NCBI RefSeq assembly: GCF_001524445.2
Contig: NZ_CP013418.1
Coordinates: forward strand, 1,178,001 to 1,242,000
Reading direction: 5' to 3'
Length of the DNA stretch: 64,000 bases
Source: Burkholderia savannae
GTDB lineage: Bacteria > Pseudomonadota > Gammaproteobacteria > Burkholderiales > Burkholderiaceae
Under the pieces are notes generated by a model. That model ran no database searches, had not been told where the DNA came from, and worked only from the letters and a program-made list of their open reading frames with translations. A program made the translations under genes and the position numbers. Below, piece after piece: positions 35,814 through 44,163 of the stretch; the stretch's first letter is position 1; each line of letters opens with the position of its first letter.

Positions 35814-36578
35814 TCAGCCGGCGCGATAGTAATCCGCTTCGCCGACGATCGTGTTGACGAGCCGTCCGAGGCCCTCGATCTCGGTGATCACTTCGTCGCC
35901 CGGCTTCGTGTCGGCGAGCCCCTCGGGCGTGCCGGTCAGGATCAGGTCGCCGGGCGAGAGCGTCATGAATCCGCTGATGTATTCGATCAGCGACGCGACG
36001 TCGAAGATCATGTCGCGCGTGTTGCCGCGCTGCGTTTCGATGCCGTTGACCGTCGTGCGAAGCGCGAGACTCCCCGGATCGCCGATCTCGTCGCGGCTCA
36101 CGAGCCACGGCCCGAGCGGCGTGCACGTGTCGCGGTTCTTCACGCGCAGGTTCGGTCGGTAATAATTCTCCAGATAGTCGCGGATCGCGTAATCGTTGCC
36201 GATCGTGTAGCCGAGCACGTAGTCCAGCGCGCGCGCGCGCGTCACGCGGCGCGCCTCGCGGCCGATCACGACCGCGAGCTCGCACTCGTAATGCATGTGC
36301 GTCGCGTCCGCGGGCCGCACCGTCCGCGCGCGGTGGCCGACGAACGTGTTCGGCCCCTTCAGGAAGATGAGCGGCTCGGTCGGCGCCTTGAACGCGAGCT
36401 CCTTCGCGTGATCGGCGTAGTTCAGGCCGAGCGCGAACGTCGTGCGCGGCGCGACGGGCGGCAGCCACGAGACATCCGTCTCGGCGAGCACGCGCCCGGT
36501 ATCGAGCCGCAAAAGCCCTTCGTCCAGCGGCTCGGCCGCGTGAAGCGCGCCGTTGAACACTACGCGTGCGGTCTTCAT
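35814..36578 (-). CDS. hpaG2: HpaG2, C-terminal-type isomerase/decarboxylase subunit (254 aa)
   Basis: This fumarylacetoacetase-fold protein decarboxylates and isomerises the C8 diacid. The FAH core is plain: FALGLNYADHAKELAFKAP, PLIFLKGPNTFVG, metal-binding HYECELAVVIGRE with its Glu-Cys-Glu, GNDYAIRDYLENY, and LTGTPEGLADTKPGD. In E. coli this is the C-terminal half of one HpaG chain; here it is a separate protein. Its ATG overlaps the hpaG1 stop by 4 bases (ATGA). Confidence 0.93.
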   Translation of the reverse strand: MKTARVVFNGALHAAEPLDEGLLRLDTGRVLAETDVSWLPPVAPRTTFALGLNYADHAKELAFKAPTEPLIFLKGPNTFVGHRARTVRPADATHMHYECELAVVIGREARRVTRARALDYVLGYTIGNDYAIRDYLENYYRPNLRVKNRDTCTPLGPWLVSRDEIGDPGSLALRTTVNGIETQRGNTRDMIFDVASLIEYISGFMTLSPGDLILTGTPEGLADTKPGDEVITEIEGLGRLVNTIVGEADYYRAG

Positions 36579-37264
36579 CGCGCGCCCTCCGCAATCAACG
36601 TGTGACGCAGCGTGCCGATACCCGGCGCGTCGATCTCGATCGCGCTGCCGGCCGCCGCGCGCGGCGCGTTCAGGCCGACGCCGACGAGCAGCACGTCGCC
36701 CGCGTCGAACGACATGAACGCGGACACGTCGGCGATCAACCGCGCGACGGAGCGGATCAGGTTCGCGGTGCTCGCCTCGTAGCGCCGCTCGCCGTCGACG
36801 CGCACCGTCACCGCGAGCGCGTCCGCGTCGCCGATGCTTGCGCGCGCAACGATCGCCGGCCCGAGCGGGCAAAAGCCGTCGCGGCACTTGAAGCGCACCG
36901 CCGGCCGATAATAATCGGGGTGCGGAATCGACACGTCGCTCGCGAGCGTAAAACCTTTAACGAAATCAAACGCCTGTTCGACCGATACGCGAGTCGTGCG
37001 GCGCGCGAACACGACGCCGAGCGTCGCGCCGATTTCGAGCGCGTCGACGCCCGCCGGCACGACGACGGCCGCGCCGTCGCCCGCATGCGTGTTCGCGGGC
37101 TTCACGTAAAGCACGGGCGCCTGCGGCGGCTTGTTGTACGGCGGCGCATGCACCGCGTCGCCAAGCGCCGCGAGCGCGCCGCGATCGTTGAGCAGCGCGC
37201 CGTATACCGTGCCGATGCGCACCGTTTCGGCCGGCGCGCCGTCGACGACAAGGGACAGCTCCAT
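36575..37264 (-). CDS. hpaG1: HpaG1, N-terminal-type isomerase/decarboxylase subunit (229 aa)
   Basis: This is a second FAH-fold protein equivalent to the N-terminal half of E. coli HpaG: APPYNKPPQAPVLYVKPANT, LEIGATLGVVFARRTTRV, HPDYYRPAVRFKCRDGFCPL and VLLVGVGLNAPRAAAG. The position matching the metal Glu-x-Glu of HpaG2 reads Gly-Ala-Thr, so this subunit probably has no metal site. The ribosome site GGAGG lies 9 bases before the ATG at MELSL but directly against an in-frame ATG three codons earlier, so MELSL is the start. First gene of the operon, divergent from hpaR. Confidence 0.93.
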   Translation of the reverse strand: MELSLVVDGAPAETVRIGTVYGALLNDRGALAALGDAVHAPPYNKPPQAPVLYVKPANTHAGDGAAVVVPAGVDALEIGATLGVVFARRTTRVSVEQAFDFVKGFTLASDVSIPHPDYYRPAVRFKCRDGFCPLGPAIVARASIGDADALAVTVRVDGERRYEASTANLIRSVARLIADVSAFMSFDAGDVLLVGVGLNAPRAAAGSAIEIDAPGIGTLRHTLIAEGAR

Positions 37265-37305
37265 GCGTTTCATCCTCCGCCGCGTCGCGCGGCCGGGTCA
37301 ATTAC

Positions 37306-37370
37306 TTAACATATTAACTACAGCACGCGAAAAGAACAACCGCGATAACCCTGATAGCCGTGATAAGGCG
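37306..37370. promoter_or_regulatory. hpaR-hpaG1 divergent control region with candidate operators
   Basis: TTAACATATTAA (37306-37317), an AT-rich inverted repeat just upstream of hpaG1, is the best candidate HpaR operator. Three adjacent 9-mers (GATAACCCT, GATAGCCGT, GATAAGGCG; 37344-37370) form direct repeats nearer hpaR. MarR-type HpaR is known in E. coli to repress hpaG until hydroxyphenylacetate binds. Confidence 0.5.
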
Positions 37371-37429
37371 GTCACCGACGATTTTCGCCCTGCTAAGATG
37401 AGTGGATCAACTGCTCTTCCAGGAACCTC

Positions 37430-37867
37430 ATGAATCGTACGTTCGATCACCGCAATCTGGCCATGCTGCTGCTCGAGGCCCGCGAAACGTTGATGGGCCG
37501 GTTCCGGCCGATCCTGAAGGAATTTGCGCTGACGGAGCAGCAATGGCGGATCATTCGCGTGCTGGACGGCGAACCGTCTCGTGAGCTCGAAGCCGGGCAG
37601 ATCGCGAAGCGCTGCTGCATCCTGAGCCCGAGCCTCACGGGCGTGCTGGAGAGGATGGAGCGCGACGGCCTGATTCGCCGCACGCGCGCCCAGGAGGATC
37701 AGCGCAGGCTGATCGTCAGCCTGACGCCGCAAAGTCGTCAGCTTGTCACGCAGATCAGCCCGCGCATCGACGAGCAGTACCGGCTCATCGAGCAACGCTT
37801 CGGCGCGGATGCGCTCGGCGAAGTGTACGCGGCGCTCGACAAGCTGATCGAAGTCGGCGGCTCGTGA
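37430..37867 (+). CDS. hpaR: Homoprotocatechuate degradation repressor HpaR, MarR family (145 aa)
   Basis: A winged helix-turn-helix MarR protein: LTEQQWRIIRVLDGEPSREL, IAKRCCILSPSLTGVLERME, and the wing RDGLIRRTRAQEDQRRLIVS. N- and C-terminal helices give the dimer. Length matches E. coli HpaR. AGGAA precedes the ATG. Position divergent from hpaG1 is the same as in enteric hpa clusters, so the identity is secure. Confidence 0.93.
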   Translation: MNRTFDHRNLAMLLLEARETLMGRFRPILKEFALTEQQWRIIRVLDGEPSRELEAGQIAKRCCILSPSLTGVLERMERDGLIRRTRAQEDQRRLIVSLTPQSRQLVTQISPRIDEQYRLIEQRFGADALGEVYAALDKLIEVGGS

Positions 37868-37889
37868 CGCGCGGCCGCCGCGCGCACGC

Positions 37890-39077
37890 TCAGCGCGCCG
37901 CCGTCCTCGGCATCTGCGCGAGCACGTCGATGCCGCGCGACGTGCGCATGCATTCGTTCACGTAATCGACGAACGGCAGCGGTTCGAAATCGATCTCGTC
38001 GCGCACGCGCGAGTTGTCGAACACGTGGTCGAGCTCGGCGAACGCGGCGTAAGACTGCAACGCGCGCCGGATCACGCGCTCGCGCGGCGCGTCGCGGCGG
38101 CCGAGCACGTCGCGCGCGATCGCCGTAAACTCGGCACACGAGCAGAGCGCGTAGCGCGGCTCGCCGTCGAGCCCCACGGCCTCGTCCATCGCGCGCACGA
38201 TCTGCGTGACGCTCGGCGCTTCGTCGCCCGCCGACACGTGGTACGTGTCGTACTTGAGTGACGGCTTCAGCGCGAGCAGCATCAGCGCGCGCGCGCAATC
38301 GTCGACGGCGATCACGTCGATGCGCGCCATCGGCCGCGCGGTGAAGCGGCGCGCCGCGTGAACGATCCGGAACATCCAGAACGTGCTCGCCGAAGGCTGC
38401 GTGCCGAGCAGCGTATGGCCGACGACGCACGACGGCCGCACGACCACGAGCGGCAGGCCGAGCGCGCGCAACTGCGCTTCCGCGTCGCGCTTGCCGCGCG
38501 TGTACGGCGCGAAATCGACCTCGCGGCCGCGCTTGGGCGCGTCGTCCTCGCGGATCGTGCCGCGCGCCTTGATCCCGCACGCGAACGCCGCGCCGACGTG
38601 CACGAAGCGCTGCAGCCGCCGGCTGCCCGCGAAGCGGCGCGCGAAACGCAGCGTCGCATCGACGTTCGTCTCGTTGACGACGCTCGCGTCGGCGAGCGAC
38701 GCAACGCCCGCGCAGTGAATCACGTGCGACGCCGACGAAAGACGCGCGGCGTCGACGTCGGCGAACGCGCCGTCGAGTTCGCCCGCGATCACGTTCGCCT
38801 CGGTGAGCCGCGCGGCCCAGTACGGCGCGAGCCCGCTCTTGAGCGCCGCCTCGCGCAGCCGAGCGAGCGCATGCGCGCGGTCGCACGCGCGCACGACGCA
38901 CACGACGCGATCGAGCAGCCCGGCGTTGACGAGCGACACGAGCACCGCGCCGCCGATGAAGCCGGTCGCTCCGGTGAGCACGATCCGGCCGACGTGCGCG
39001 GCGGCGGCGGGCACGCTCGCGGGCGACACGAGGCCCGCTCGCCAGGTCAGCGAAAGCGCGGTTTTCCAGATCAGCAC
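37890..39077 (-). CDS. NAD-dependent epimerase/thioester-reductase-like SDR protein (395 aa)
   Basis: This extended short-chain dehydrogenase has the NAD-binding motif VLTGATGFIGGAVLV near residue 30, a conserved VIHCAGVASL segment, NETNVDATLRFARRF, and an active-site region TRGKRDAEAQLRAL where the Tyr-x-x-x-Lys motif reads YTRGK. The closest general type is the NAD_binding_4/sterol-epimerase group acting on lipids or thioesters. The GTG start is chosen because AAGGAGGT lies 7 bases upstream. It follows the MipA/OmpV gene by only 23 bases, suggesting a two-gene operon linked to the cell envelope. Confidence 0.82.
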   Translation of the reverse strand: MLIWKTALSLTWRAGLVSPASVPAAAAHVGRIVLTGATGFIGGAVLVSLVNAGLLDRVVCVVRACDRAHALARLREAALKSGLAPYWAARLTEANVIAGELDGAFADVDAARLSSASHVIHCAGVASLADASVVNETNVDATLRFARRFAGSRRLQRFVHVGAAFACGIKARGTIREDDAPKRGREVDFAPYTRGKRDAEAQLRALGLPLVVVRPSCVVGHTLLGTQPSASTFWMFRIVHAARRFTARPMARIDVIAVDDCARALMLLALKPSLKYDTYHVSAGDEAPSVTQIVRAMDEAVGLDGEPRYALCSCAEFTAIARDVLGRRDAPRERVIRRALQSYAAFAELDHVFDNSRVRDEIDFEPLPFVDYVNECMRTSRGIDVLAQMPRTAAR

Positions 39078-39100
39078 GATGGCCACCTCCTTCTTCAAAA

Positions 39101-39880
39101 TCAGAAACGATAGGTCAGCGAAGACACTCCGAAATAATTGGTCTTCTGCTGCACGATCGGGCTGCCCCCGTAGCGGCCGATGAGACGCGTGACGCCGAGC
39201 GTCGTGTCCGCCGACCAGTGCCTCGAGAACGCGTACGTCCATGCGACCGACATCGACGCGCTGTCGATGCCGCCCTTCGTCGAATACGGCGCGAAGCGGG
39301 TCGCCGCCGCCTGCGCGCCGGTGACGCCGTAGAACGTCTGCGTGTAGCGGCCCGAGCCCGCATGCACGGAGCCCGTCACGACGACTTCGTGACGCCCGGC
39401 GCTCAATACCGGCACCGCGAGATCGACGTGCCCGGACACGCCGCGCGACGTGTGCGTGACGGGCGTGTCCACGGTCACGCTCAGCACGCTGCCGCCGTAG
39501 AGCTTCACGCCCGCCTGCACCGCGACGAGCACCGAGCCCGGTACGCGGCCCATCCCCTTCAGGTAGTTCGAGCCCGGCAGGTCGAAGCGGTTTTCGTCCG
39601 AGCGGCCCGGGTCGTACGTGAGCGCGGCCGCGACGAACGCGTCGCCCGGCAGCTTCAGCTTGTAGCCGATGCCGTCGAGCGGACCGATGAAGATGCCGTT
39701 GTCGAACTCCGCGGAAAACGACGGCGCGACCACGCCGTGATACTGATTGCTGCCCGCGTAGCGCGGCACGAAGCCGCCGCCGATCGACAGCGTGTAGACG
39801 TTTTCCGCATGCGCGGCCGCAATCGACATGAAGCCGGCGAACGGCACGCAATACCGAAGTGAGTGAATGGGCGGGCGCAC
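39101..39880 (-). CDS. MipA/OmpV-family outer-membrane protein (259 aa)
   Basis: The signal peptide ends SIAAAHA before ENVYTLSIGG. The mature part opens with the family pattern GGGFVPRYAGSNQYHGVVAP, continues with IGPLDGIGYKL and ends in a beta strand with C-terminal Phe (VSSLTYRF), fitting a 10-12-strand barrel. The GTG start is the first in frame that leaves a normal signal length, but there is no strong ribosome site. It is divergent from the two-component regulator gene, which may control it as RstA/OmpR systems control outer-membrane proteins. Confidence 0.85.
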   Translation of the reverse strand: MRPPIHSLRYCVPFAGFMSIAAAHAENVYTLSIGGGFVPRYAGSNQYHGVVAPSFSAEFDNGIFIGPLDGIGYKLKLPGDAFVAAALTYDPGRSDENRFDLPGSNYLKGMGRVPGSVLVAVQAGVKLYGGSVLSVTVDTPVTHTSRGVSGHVDLAVPVLSAGRHEVVVTGSVHAGSGRYTQTFYGVTGAQAAATRFAPYSTKGGIDSASMSVAWTYAFSRHWSADTTLGVTRLIGRYGGSPIVQQKTNYFGVSSLTYRF

Positions 39881-40077
39881 GGTGACGGGCGAGAGTCAAG
39901 GAGTCCGCAGTCTAGGTTCGTGCGCACGACGAATCTGTCCCGAATGTTTCAGGAATATGTGCGGATTTGTGTCCGATTGTCGGCGATTGTTGCAGCCGCC
40001 CCCGGCGTGCGGCGCGCGCGGCTAGAATGCGCGTGCGCTGCCGGCGCTCACGCGCGCAGAACCACGCCGAGGAGACC

Positions 40078-40803
40078 ATGAACGAAGTGCCGCTCAAATA
40101 CCGGGTGCTGCTGATCGAAGACGACGATCGCCTCGCGCAGCTGATCCGCGAGTATCTCGACAGCTACGAATTCTCGGTGACGGTGGTCCGGCGCGGCGAC
40201 CTCGCCGTCGGGGCCGTGCGCGAGCATCAGCCCGCGCTCGTGATTCTCGACCTGATGCTGCCGCATCTCGACGGCATGGAAGTGTGCCGCCGAATCCGCG
40301 CGTTCTCGAACGTGCCGGTGCTGATCCTGACCGCGCGCTCGGACGTCTACGATCAGGTGGCGGGCCTCGAGACGGGCGCGGACGACTACGTGACGAAGCC
40401 GATCGAGCCGCGCGTGCTCGTCGCGCGCGCTCGCGCGTTGCTGCGCCGCGCGCAGCCTGCCGGCGCGCCCGTCGACTCGCCGGCGAGCGAGGCGCTCGTG
40501 TTCGGCGAGCTGACGATCTCGCCGCCGAACCGCACGGTCACGTGGCGCGGCGAGCCCGTCGATCTGAAGACAGCCGAATTCAACCTGCTGCTGATTCTCG
40601 CGCGCGCGGCGGGCACCGTGCTGAGCCGCGACGACATCCTGAAGCAGTTGCGCGGCATCGAGTTCGACGGCCTCGACCGCTCCGTCGATTCGGGCATCTC
40701 GAAGCTGCGACGCCGGTTCGAGGACGCGTCGTCCGAGCCGCACAAGATCAAGACGATCTGGGGCCGCGGCTATCTGTTCAGCCCGTCTGCCTGGGATGAC
40801 TGA
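40078..40803 (+). CDS. Response regulator, RstA/OmpR type (241 aa)
   Basis: The receiver has phosphoacceptor Asp58 (ALVILDLMLPHLDGMEV), Thr in VLILTARSDV and Lys in DDYVTKPIEPRVL. The winged helix reads VDLKTAEFNLLLILARAAGT, VLSRDDILKQLRGIEFDGLD and SVDSGISKLRRRFED. The GIEFDGLDRSVD signature is characteristic of RstA. GAGGAG precedes the ATG. The stop codon abuts the kinase ATG directly. Confidence 0.95.
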   Translation: MNEVPLKYRVLLIEDDDRLAQLIREYLDSYEFSVTVVRRGDLAVGAVREHQPALVILDLMLPHLDGMEVCRRIRAFSNVPVLILTARSDVYDQVAGLETGADDYVTKPIEPRVLVARARALLRRAQPAGAPVDSPASEALVFGELTISPPNRTVTWRGEPVDLKTAEFNLLLILARAAGTVLSRDDILKQLRGIEFDGLDRSVDSGISKLRRRFEDASSEPHKIKTIWGRGYLFSPSAWDD

Positions 40804-42132
40804 ATGCTGCGCTCGCTCGTCAGGCTGTATCTCGTCGTGGTCGTCTGCGGCGCAGCGGCGATCGTCTTCATCAACACATCGTTCAACCGCTTCTTCTACG
40901 AGCGAATTTCGAGCGCGGCGCGCGAGACGCTCGCCACCTATGCGTTCGTGCTGAACGACTATCTCGAGCGCCATCCGGGCTCCGAGCGGCGTCAGGCGCT
41001 GCGCGAGCTCGCGAAGCGCGGCAACGAAGGCTTCGAGTTCATCTCGATGGACGCGGCCCGCAAGATGCTGAGCGCCAGGCAGCAGCGCGACCTCGATCGC
41101 GGCGAGATCGCGATCAGCTACGACGGCAGGGACTATTTCATGCCGCTCGTCGACGGCACCGTTCTGCACGCGCGCCCGGACGAGCCGACGAGCCTCGACA
41201 TCCAGATCTACGCCTATCTGACGGTCGCGCTCGCGACGCTGCTCGCCGTCGCGCTGTGGATTCACTATCACTGGCGCGACCTGCGCAAGCTCGAGGCGGC
41301 CGCGCGCGCGTTCGGCAGCGGCCGGCTGTCGACGCGCGCGCAGGTATCGCGCAAATCGAACATCTACGAACTGTCGCAGCAGTTCAACGACATGGCGAAG
41401 CGGATCGAAGCATCGATCCAGCAACAGCGCGAGATGATGCACGGGATCTCGCACGAACTGAAGACACCGCTCGCGCGGCTCGAATTCGGCCTCGCGCTGC
41501 TCGCGTCGCCGGACGTGGCCGAGCGCATGCACGAGCGGCAGGAAGCGCTGCGTCGCGACGTGCGCGAACTCGACGAGCTCGTCACCGAGCTGCTGACGAT
41601 CGGCCGGCTCGAACAGGGCGAGCGGCATCTCGCGTTGATGCAGGTGACGGTTTCGGAGCTGATCGACAGCGTCGCCGCGAGCGTCGCGAACGACATCGCC
41701 GACCGCCGGCTCACGCTCGACGTATCGATGCGCGGCGCGCCCGCTTGCCACGTGTGCGATCCGAAGCTCGTCGCGCGCGCGCTCTTGAACCTGATCCGCA
41801 ACGGCATGCGCTACGCGGCGACGACGATCTCGCTGCATGCGTCGCTCGGCGACGCGGGCGCGCTCGTGCTGACGGTCGACGACGACGGCCCCGGCATTCC
41901 GGCCGCCGATCGCGACCGCGTGTTCGAGCCGTTCCATCGGCTCGATTCGAGCCGCGACCGGCAAACGGGCGGCTTCGGCCTAGGGCTCACGATCGTGCGG
42001 CGCGTCGCGTTCGCGCACGGCGGCAACGTGCGGCTCGACGGCGCGCCGATCGGCGGCGCGCGCTTCGCGATCACGCTGCCGGCGCTCGAATCGCCGCCTC
42101 ACGACCAGAAGGCGCGGGCGACGGCGGCCTAA
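40804..42132 (+). CDS. Sensor histidine kinase, RstB-like (442 aa)
   Basis: Two transmembrane helices (about 7-23 and 136-154) flank a 110-residue periplasmic domain. HAMP is followed by the phosphoacceptor MMHGISHELKTPLARLEFGL (His217), N box ALLNLIRNGMRYAA, G1 VDDDGPGIPAADRD and G2 GGFGLGLTIVRRVAFAHGG. The short periplasmic sensor and HELKTPLARL box are like RstB. It forms an operon with its regulator. The stimulus is unknown. Confidence 0.95.
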   Translation: MLRSLVRLYLVVVVCGAAAIVFINTSFNRFFYERISSAARETLATYAFVLNDYLERHPGSERRQALRELAKRGNEGFEFISMDAARKMLSARQQRDLDRGEIAISYDGRDYFMPLVDGTVLHARPDEPTSLDIQIYAYLTVALATLLAVALWIHYHWRDLRKLEAAARAFGSGRLSTRAQVSRKSNIYELSQQFNDMAKRIEASIQQQREMMHGISHELKTPLARLEFGLALLASPDVAERMHERQEALRRDVRELDELVTELLTIGRLEQGERHLALMQVTVSELIDSVAASVANDIADRRLTLDVSMRGAPACHVCDPKLVARALLNLIRNGMRYAATTISLHASLGDAGALVLTVDDDGPGIPAADRDRVFEPFHRLDSSRDRQTGGFGLGLTIVRRVAFAHGGNVRLDGAPIGGARFAITLPALESPPHDQKARATAA

Positions 42133-42691
42133 CGCCTGGTTGGCGGGGGAGGCGGTGGAAGCGTCGAATCGCGGGTGGGGTAAGCGCCGGACGCGTCGGT
42201 GCAACGGCGAATGAAGCCGCTAGTGAAGCAACTGACGAAGCGACAAACGAAGCAAAAAACGAAGCGACAAACGATTCATCGGCACGATGCGCGCCGCTCC
42301 GTCGAGACGCATCGCTTCCGCGTGGCGGCCTTGCTTCGTCGTTAGGTTCGTTGTTCGATTCATCGTTTGAATCGCCATGCGGTTTGCCGCACGATTCGTC
42401 ATTCGATCGCGCGCGCGGTTTGCAGCTCGATCAGCAACTCAATCGGCAACGTGGTCAGCAATCCGATCGGCGATTCATCGGCGATTCGTCACGCATTTGA
42501 TTCGCCGCGGCGATCCGGCCGCGCGCATTCCCGCTCGCGTCATCGTCCGAATCGTCGCGCACCGCATCACGCGATGCCGCGATCGCGCAGTGCGATTCGC
42601 GCCGTTGCGGCAGCCCGTCGAATCATCCATCGCCAGCGTCGTGGCCGAGGCCCGCGTTCGCCGCCGAGTCGCGCCGACACGCCGCCCTCCT
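42133..42691. other. Intergenic region with imperfect GAAGC-type repeats
   Basis: About 560 bases between convergent genes. Near 42220-42275 imperfect repeats alternate GAAGCGACAAAC and GAAGCAAAAAAC, and 42355-42500 is rich in scattered ATTCG/CGATTC motifs. These lower the local GC content. I found no gene and no clear terminator. The long plus-strand frame entering the next gene is antisense. Confidence 0.45.
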
Positions 42692-44095
42692 TCACTCTTC
42701 CGCCGCGATGCGCTCCGCCGCCGCATGCTCGTGGCCAACGCGATATCGCGCGGCCGGATGCGGCGCGGCCAGCCTCGGCCCCGCGCGATGCAGCTTCTCG
42801 CGCAGCGTGCCCGGCGCGTAGTCGGTCTGATAGACGCCGCGCCGCTGCAGCTCCGGCACCACAAGCTCGACGACATCGACGAACGTCTCCGGCGTTACCG
42901 CGTACGCGAGGTTGAAGCCGTCTACGTCGGTCTCGTCGACCCACGATTGCAGATCGTCGGCGATCTCGCGCGCGTCGCCGACCGACACCGGCCCGAGCCC
43001 GCCGATGCCGCCCCAGCGGGCGATCTCGCGCACGGTCCACTTGCGCGTCGGATCGGCGCTCGACAGCGCCTCGACGGCCGACTGAATCGCGTTGCTCTCG
43101 ACGTGCTCGAGCGGCTCGTCGAGCCCGTAGTTCGACAGATCGATTCCGGTCCAGCCGGACATCAGCGCGAGCGCGCCTTCGTCGCTCGCGTAGCGGCGAT
43201 AGTCGGCGTGCTTCGCGTGCGCGTCGGCCGACGTGCGGCCCGTGATCACCGTATGCAGGTTGAAGATCAGCACGTCGTGCGGATCGCGGCCGAACTTTTT
43301 CACGCGCTCGCGGATGTCCGCGACGAACGCCTTCAGGATCGTGCGCGACGGCGCGGCGACGAAGATGCATTCCGCGTGCTGCGCGGCGAAGTCCTTGCCG
43401 CGCTTCGACGCGCCCGCTTGATAGAGCACCGGCGTGCGCTGCGGCGACGGCTCGCACAGATGGATGCCGGGCACGTCGTAGTAACGGCCGTGATGGCCGA
43501 TCGGATGCACCTTCGACGGCTCGGCGAACACGTGGCGCGCGGCGTCGCGCACGACGGCGTCGTCCTCCCACGAGCCTTCCCACAGCTTGTAGCAGACCTC
43601 GAGATACTCGTCGGCGATCGCGTAGCGCTCGTCGTGGTTCGTCTGCTGCGGCAGCCCGAGGTTGCGCGCGGCGCTATCGAGATACGACGTGACGACGTTC
43701 CAGCCGACGCGTCCGCCCGTCAGATGATCGAGCGTCGACATGCGTCGCGCGAACGGATACGGATGCTCGTACGACAGCGAGCACGTGACGCCGAAGCCGA
43801 GATGCCGCGTCGCGGCCGCCATCGCGGACACGAGCAGGATCGGATCGTTGACGGGCACCTGCGCGCCTTGCCGGATCGCCGCTTCGCCGCTGCTCCGGTA
43901 GACGTCGTAGATGCCGAGCACGTCGGCGATGAAGAGGCCGTCGAACTTGCCGCGTTCGAGCAGTTGCGCAAGCTCGGTCCAGTAGCTCAGCTCGCGATAG
44001 CGCCACGACTCGTCGCGCGGATGCGCCCAGAGCCCGGGCGACTGATGGCCGACGCAGTTCATGTCGAAGGCGTTGAAGCGGATCTGTCGGGTCAT
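42692..44095 (-). CDS. Flavin-dependent monooxygenase of the NtaA/SnaA/DszA family (467 aa)
   Basis: This FMNH2-dependent luciferase-like enzyme is of the group that cleaves sulfones (DszA), nitrilotriacetate or similar compounds. Features are IRFNAFDMNCVGHQSPGLW, GKFDGLFIADVLGIYDVY, TCSLSYEHPYPFARRMSTLD and the flavin-site TGGRVGWNVVTSYLDSAARN, with GASKRGKDFAAQHAECIFV later. Length matches the family. It follows two SfnB/DszC-like genes on the same strand, so a sulfone or sulfonate substrate is the best guess. No flavin reductase gene is adjacent. Confidence 0.9.
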   Translation of the reverse strand: MTRQIRFNAFDMNCVGHQSPGLWAHPRDESWRYRELSYWTELAQLLERGKFDGLFIADVLGIYDVYRSSGEAAIRQGAQVPVNDPILLVSAMAAATRHLGFGVTCSLSYEHPYPFARRMSTLDHLTGGRVGWNVVTSYLDSAARNLGLPQQTNHDERYAIADEYLEVCYKLWEGSWEDDAVVRDAARHVFAEPSKVHPIGHHGRYYDVPGIHLCEPSPQRTPVLYQAGASKRGKDFAAQHAECIFVAAPSRTILKAFVADIRERVKKFGRDPHDVLIFNLHTVITGRTSADAHAKHADYRRYASDEGALALMSGWTGIDLSNYGLDEPLEHVESNAIQSAVEALSSADPTRKWTVREIARWGGIGGLGPVSVGDAREIADDLQSWVDETDVDGFNLAYAVTPETFVDVVELVVPELQRRGVYQTDYAPGTLREKLHRAGPRLAAPHPAARYRVGHEHAAAERIAAEE

Positions 44096-44163
44096 GGTGA
44101 AGCAGTCTCTCGATTCGGTCGATGCGTGTTGCCGCCTGCGTTGCGCGCGATGCGCGGCGCGCG

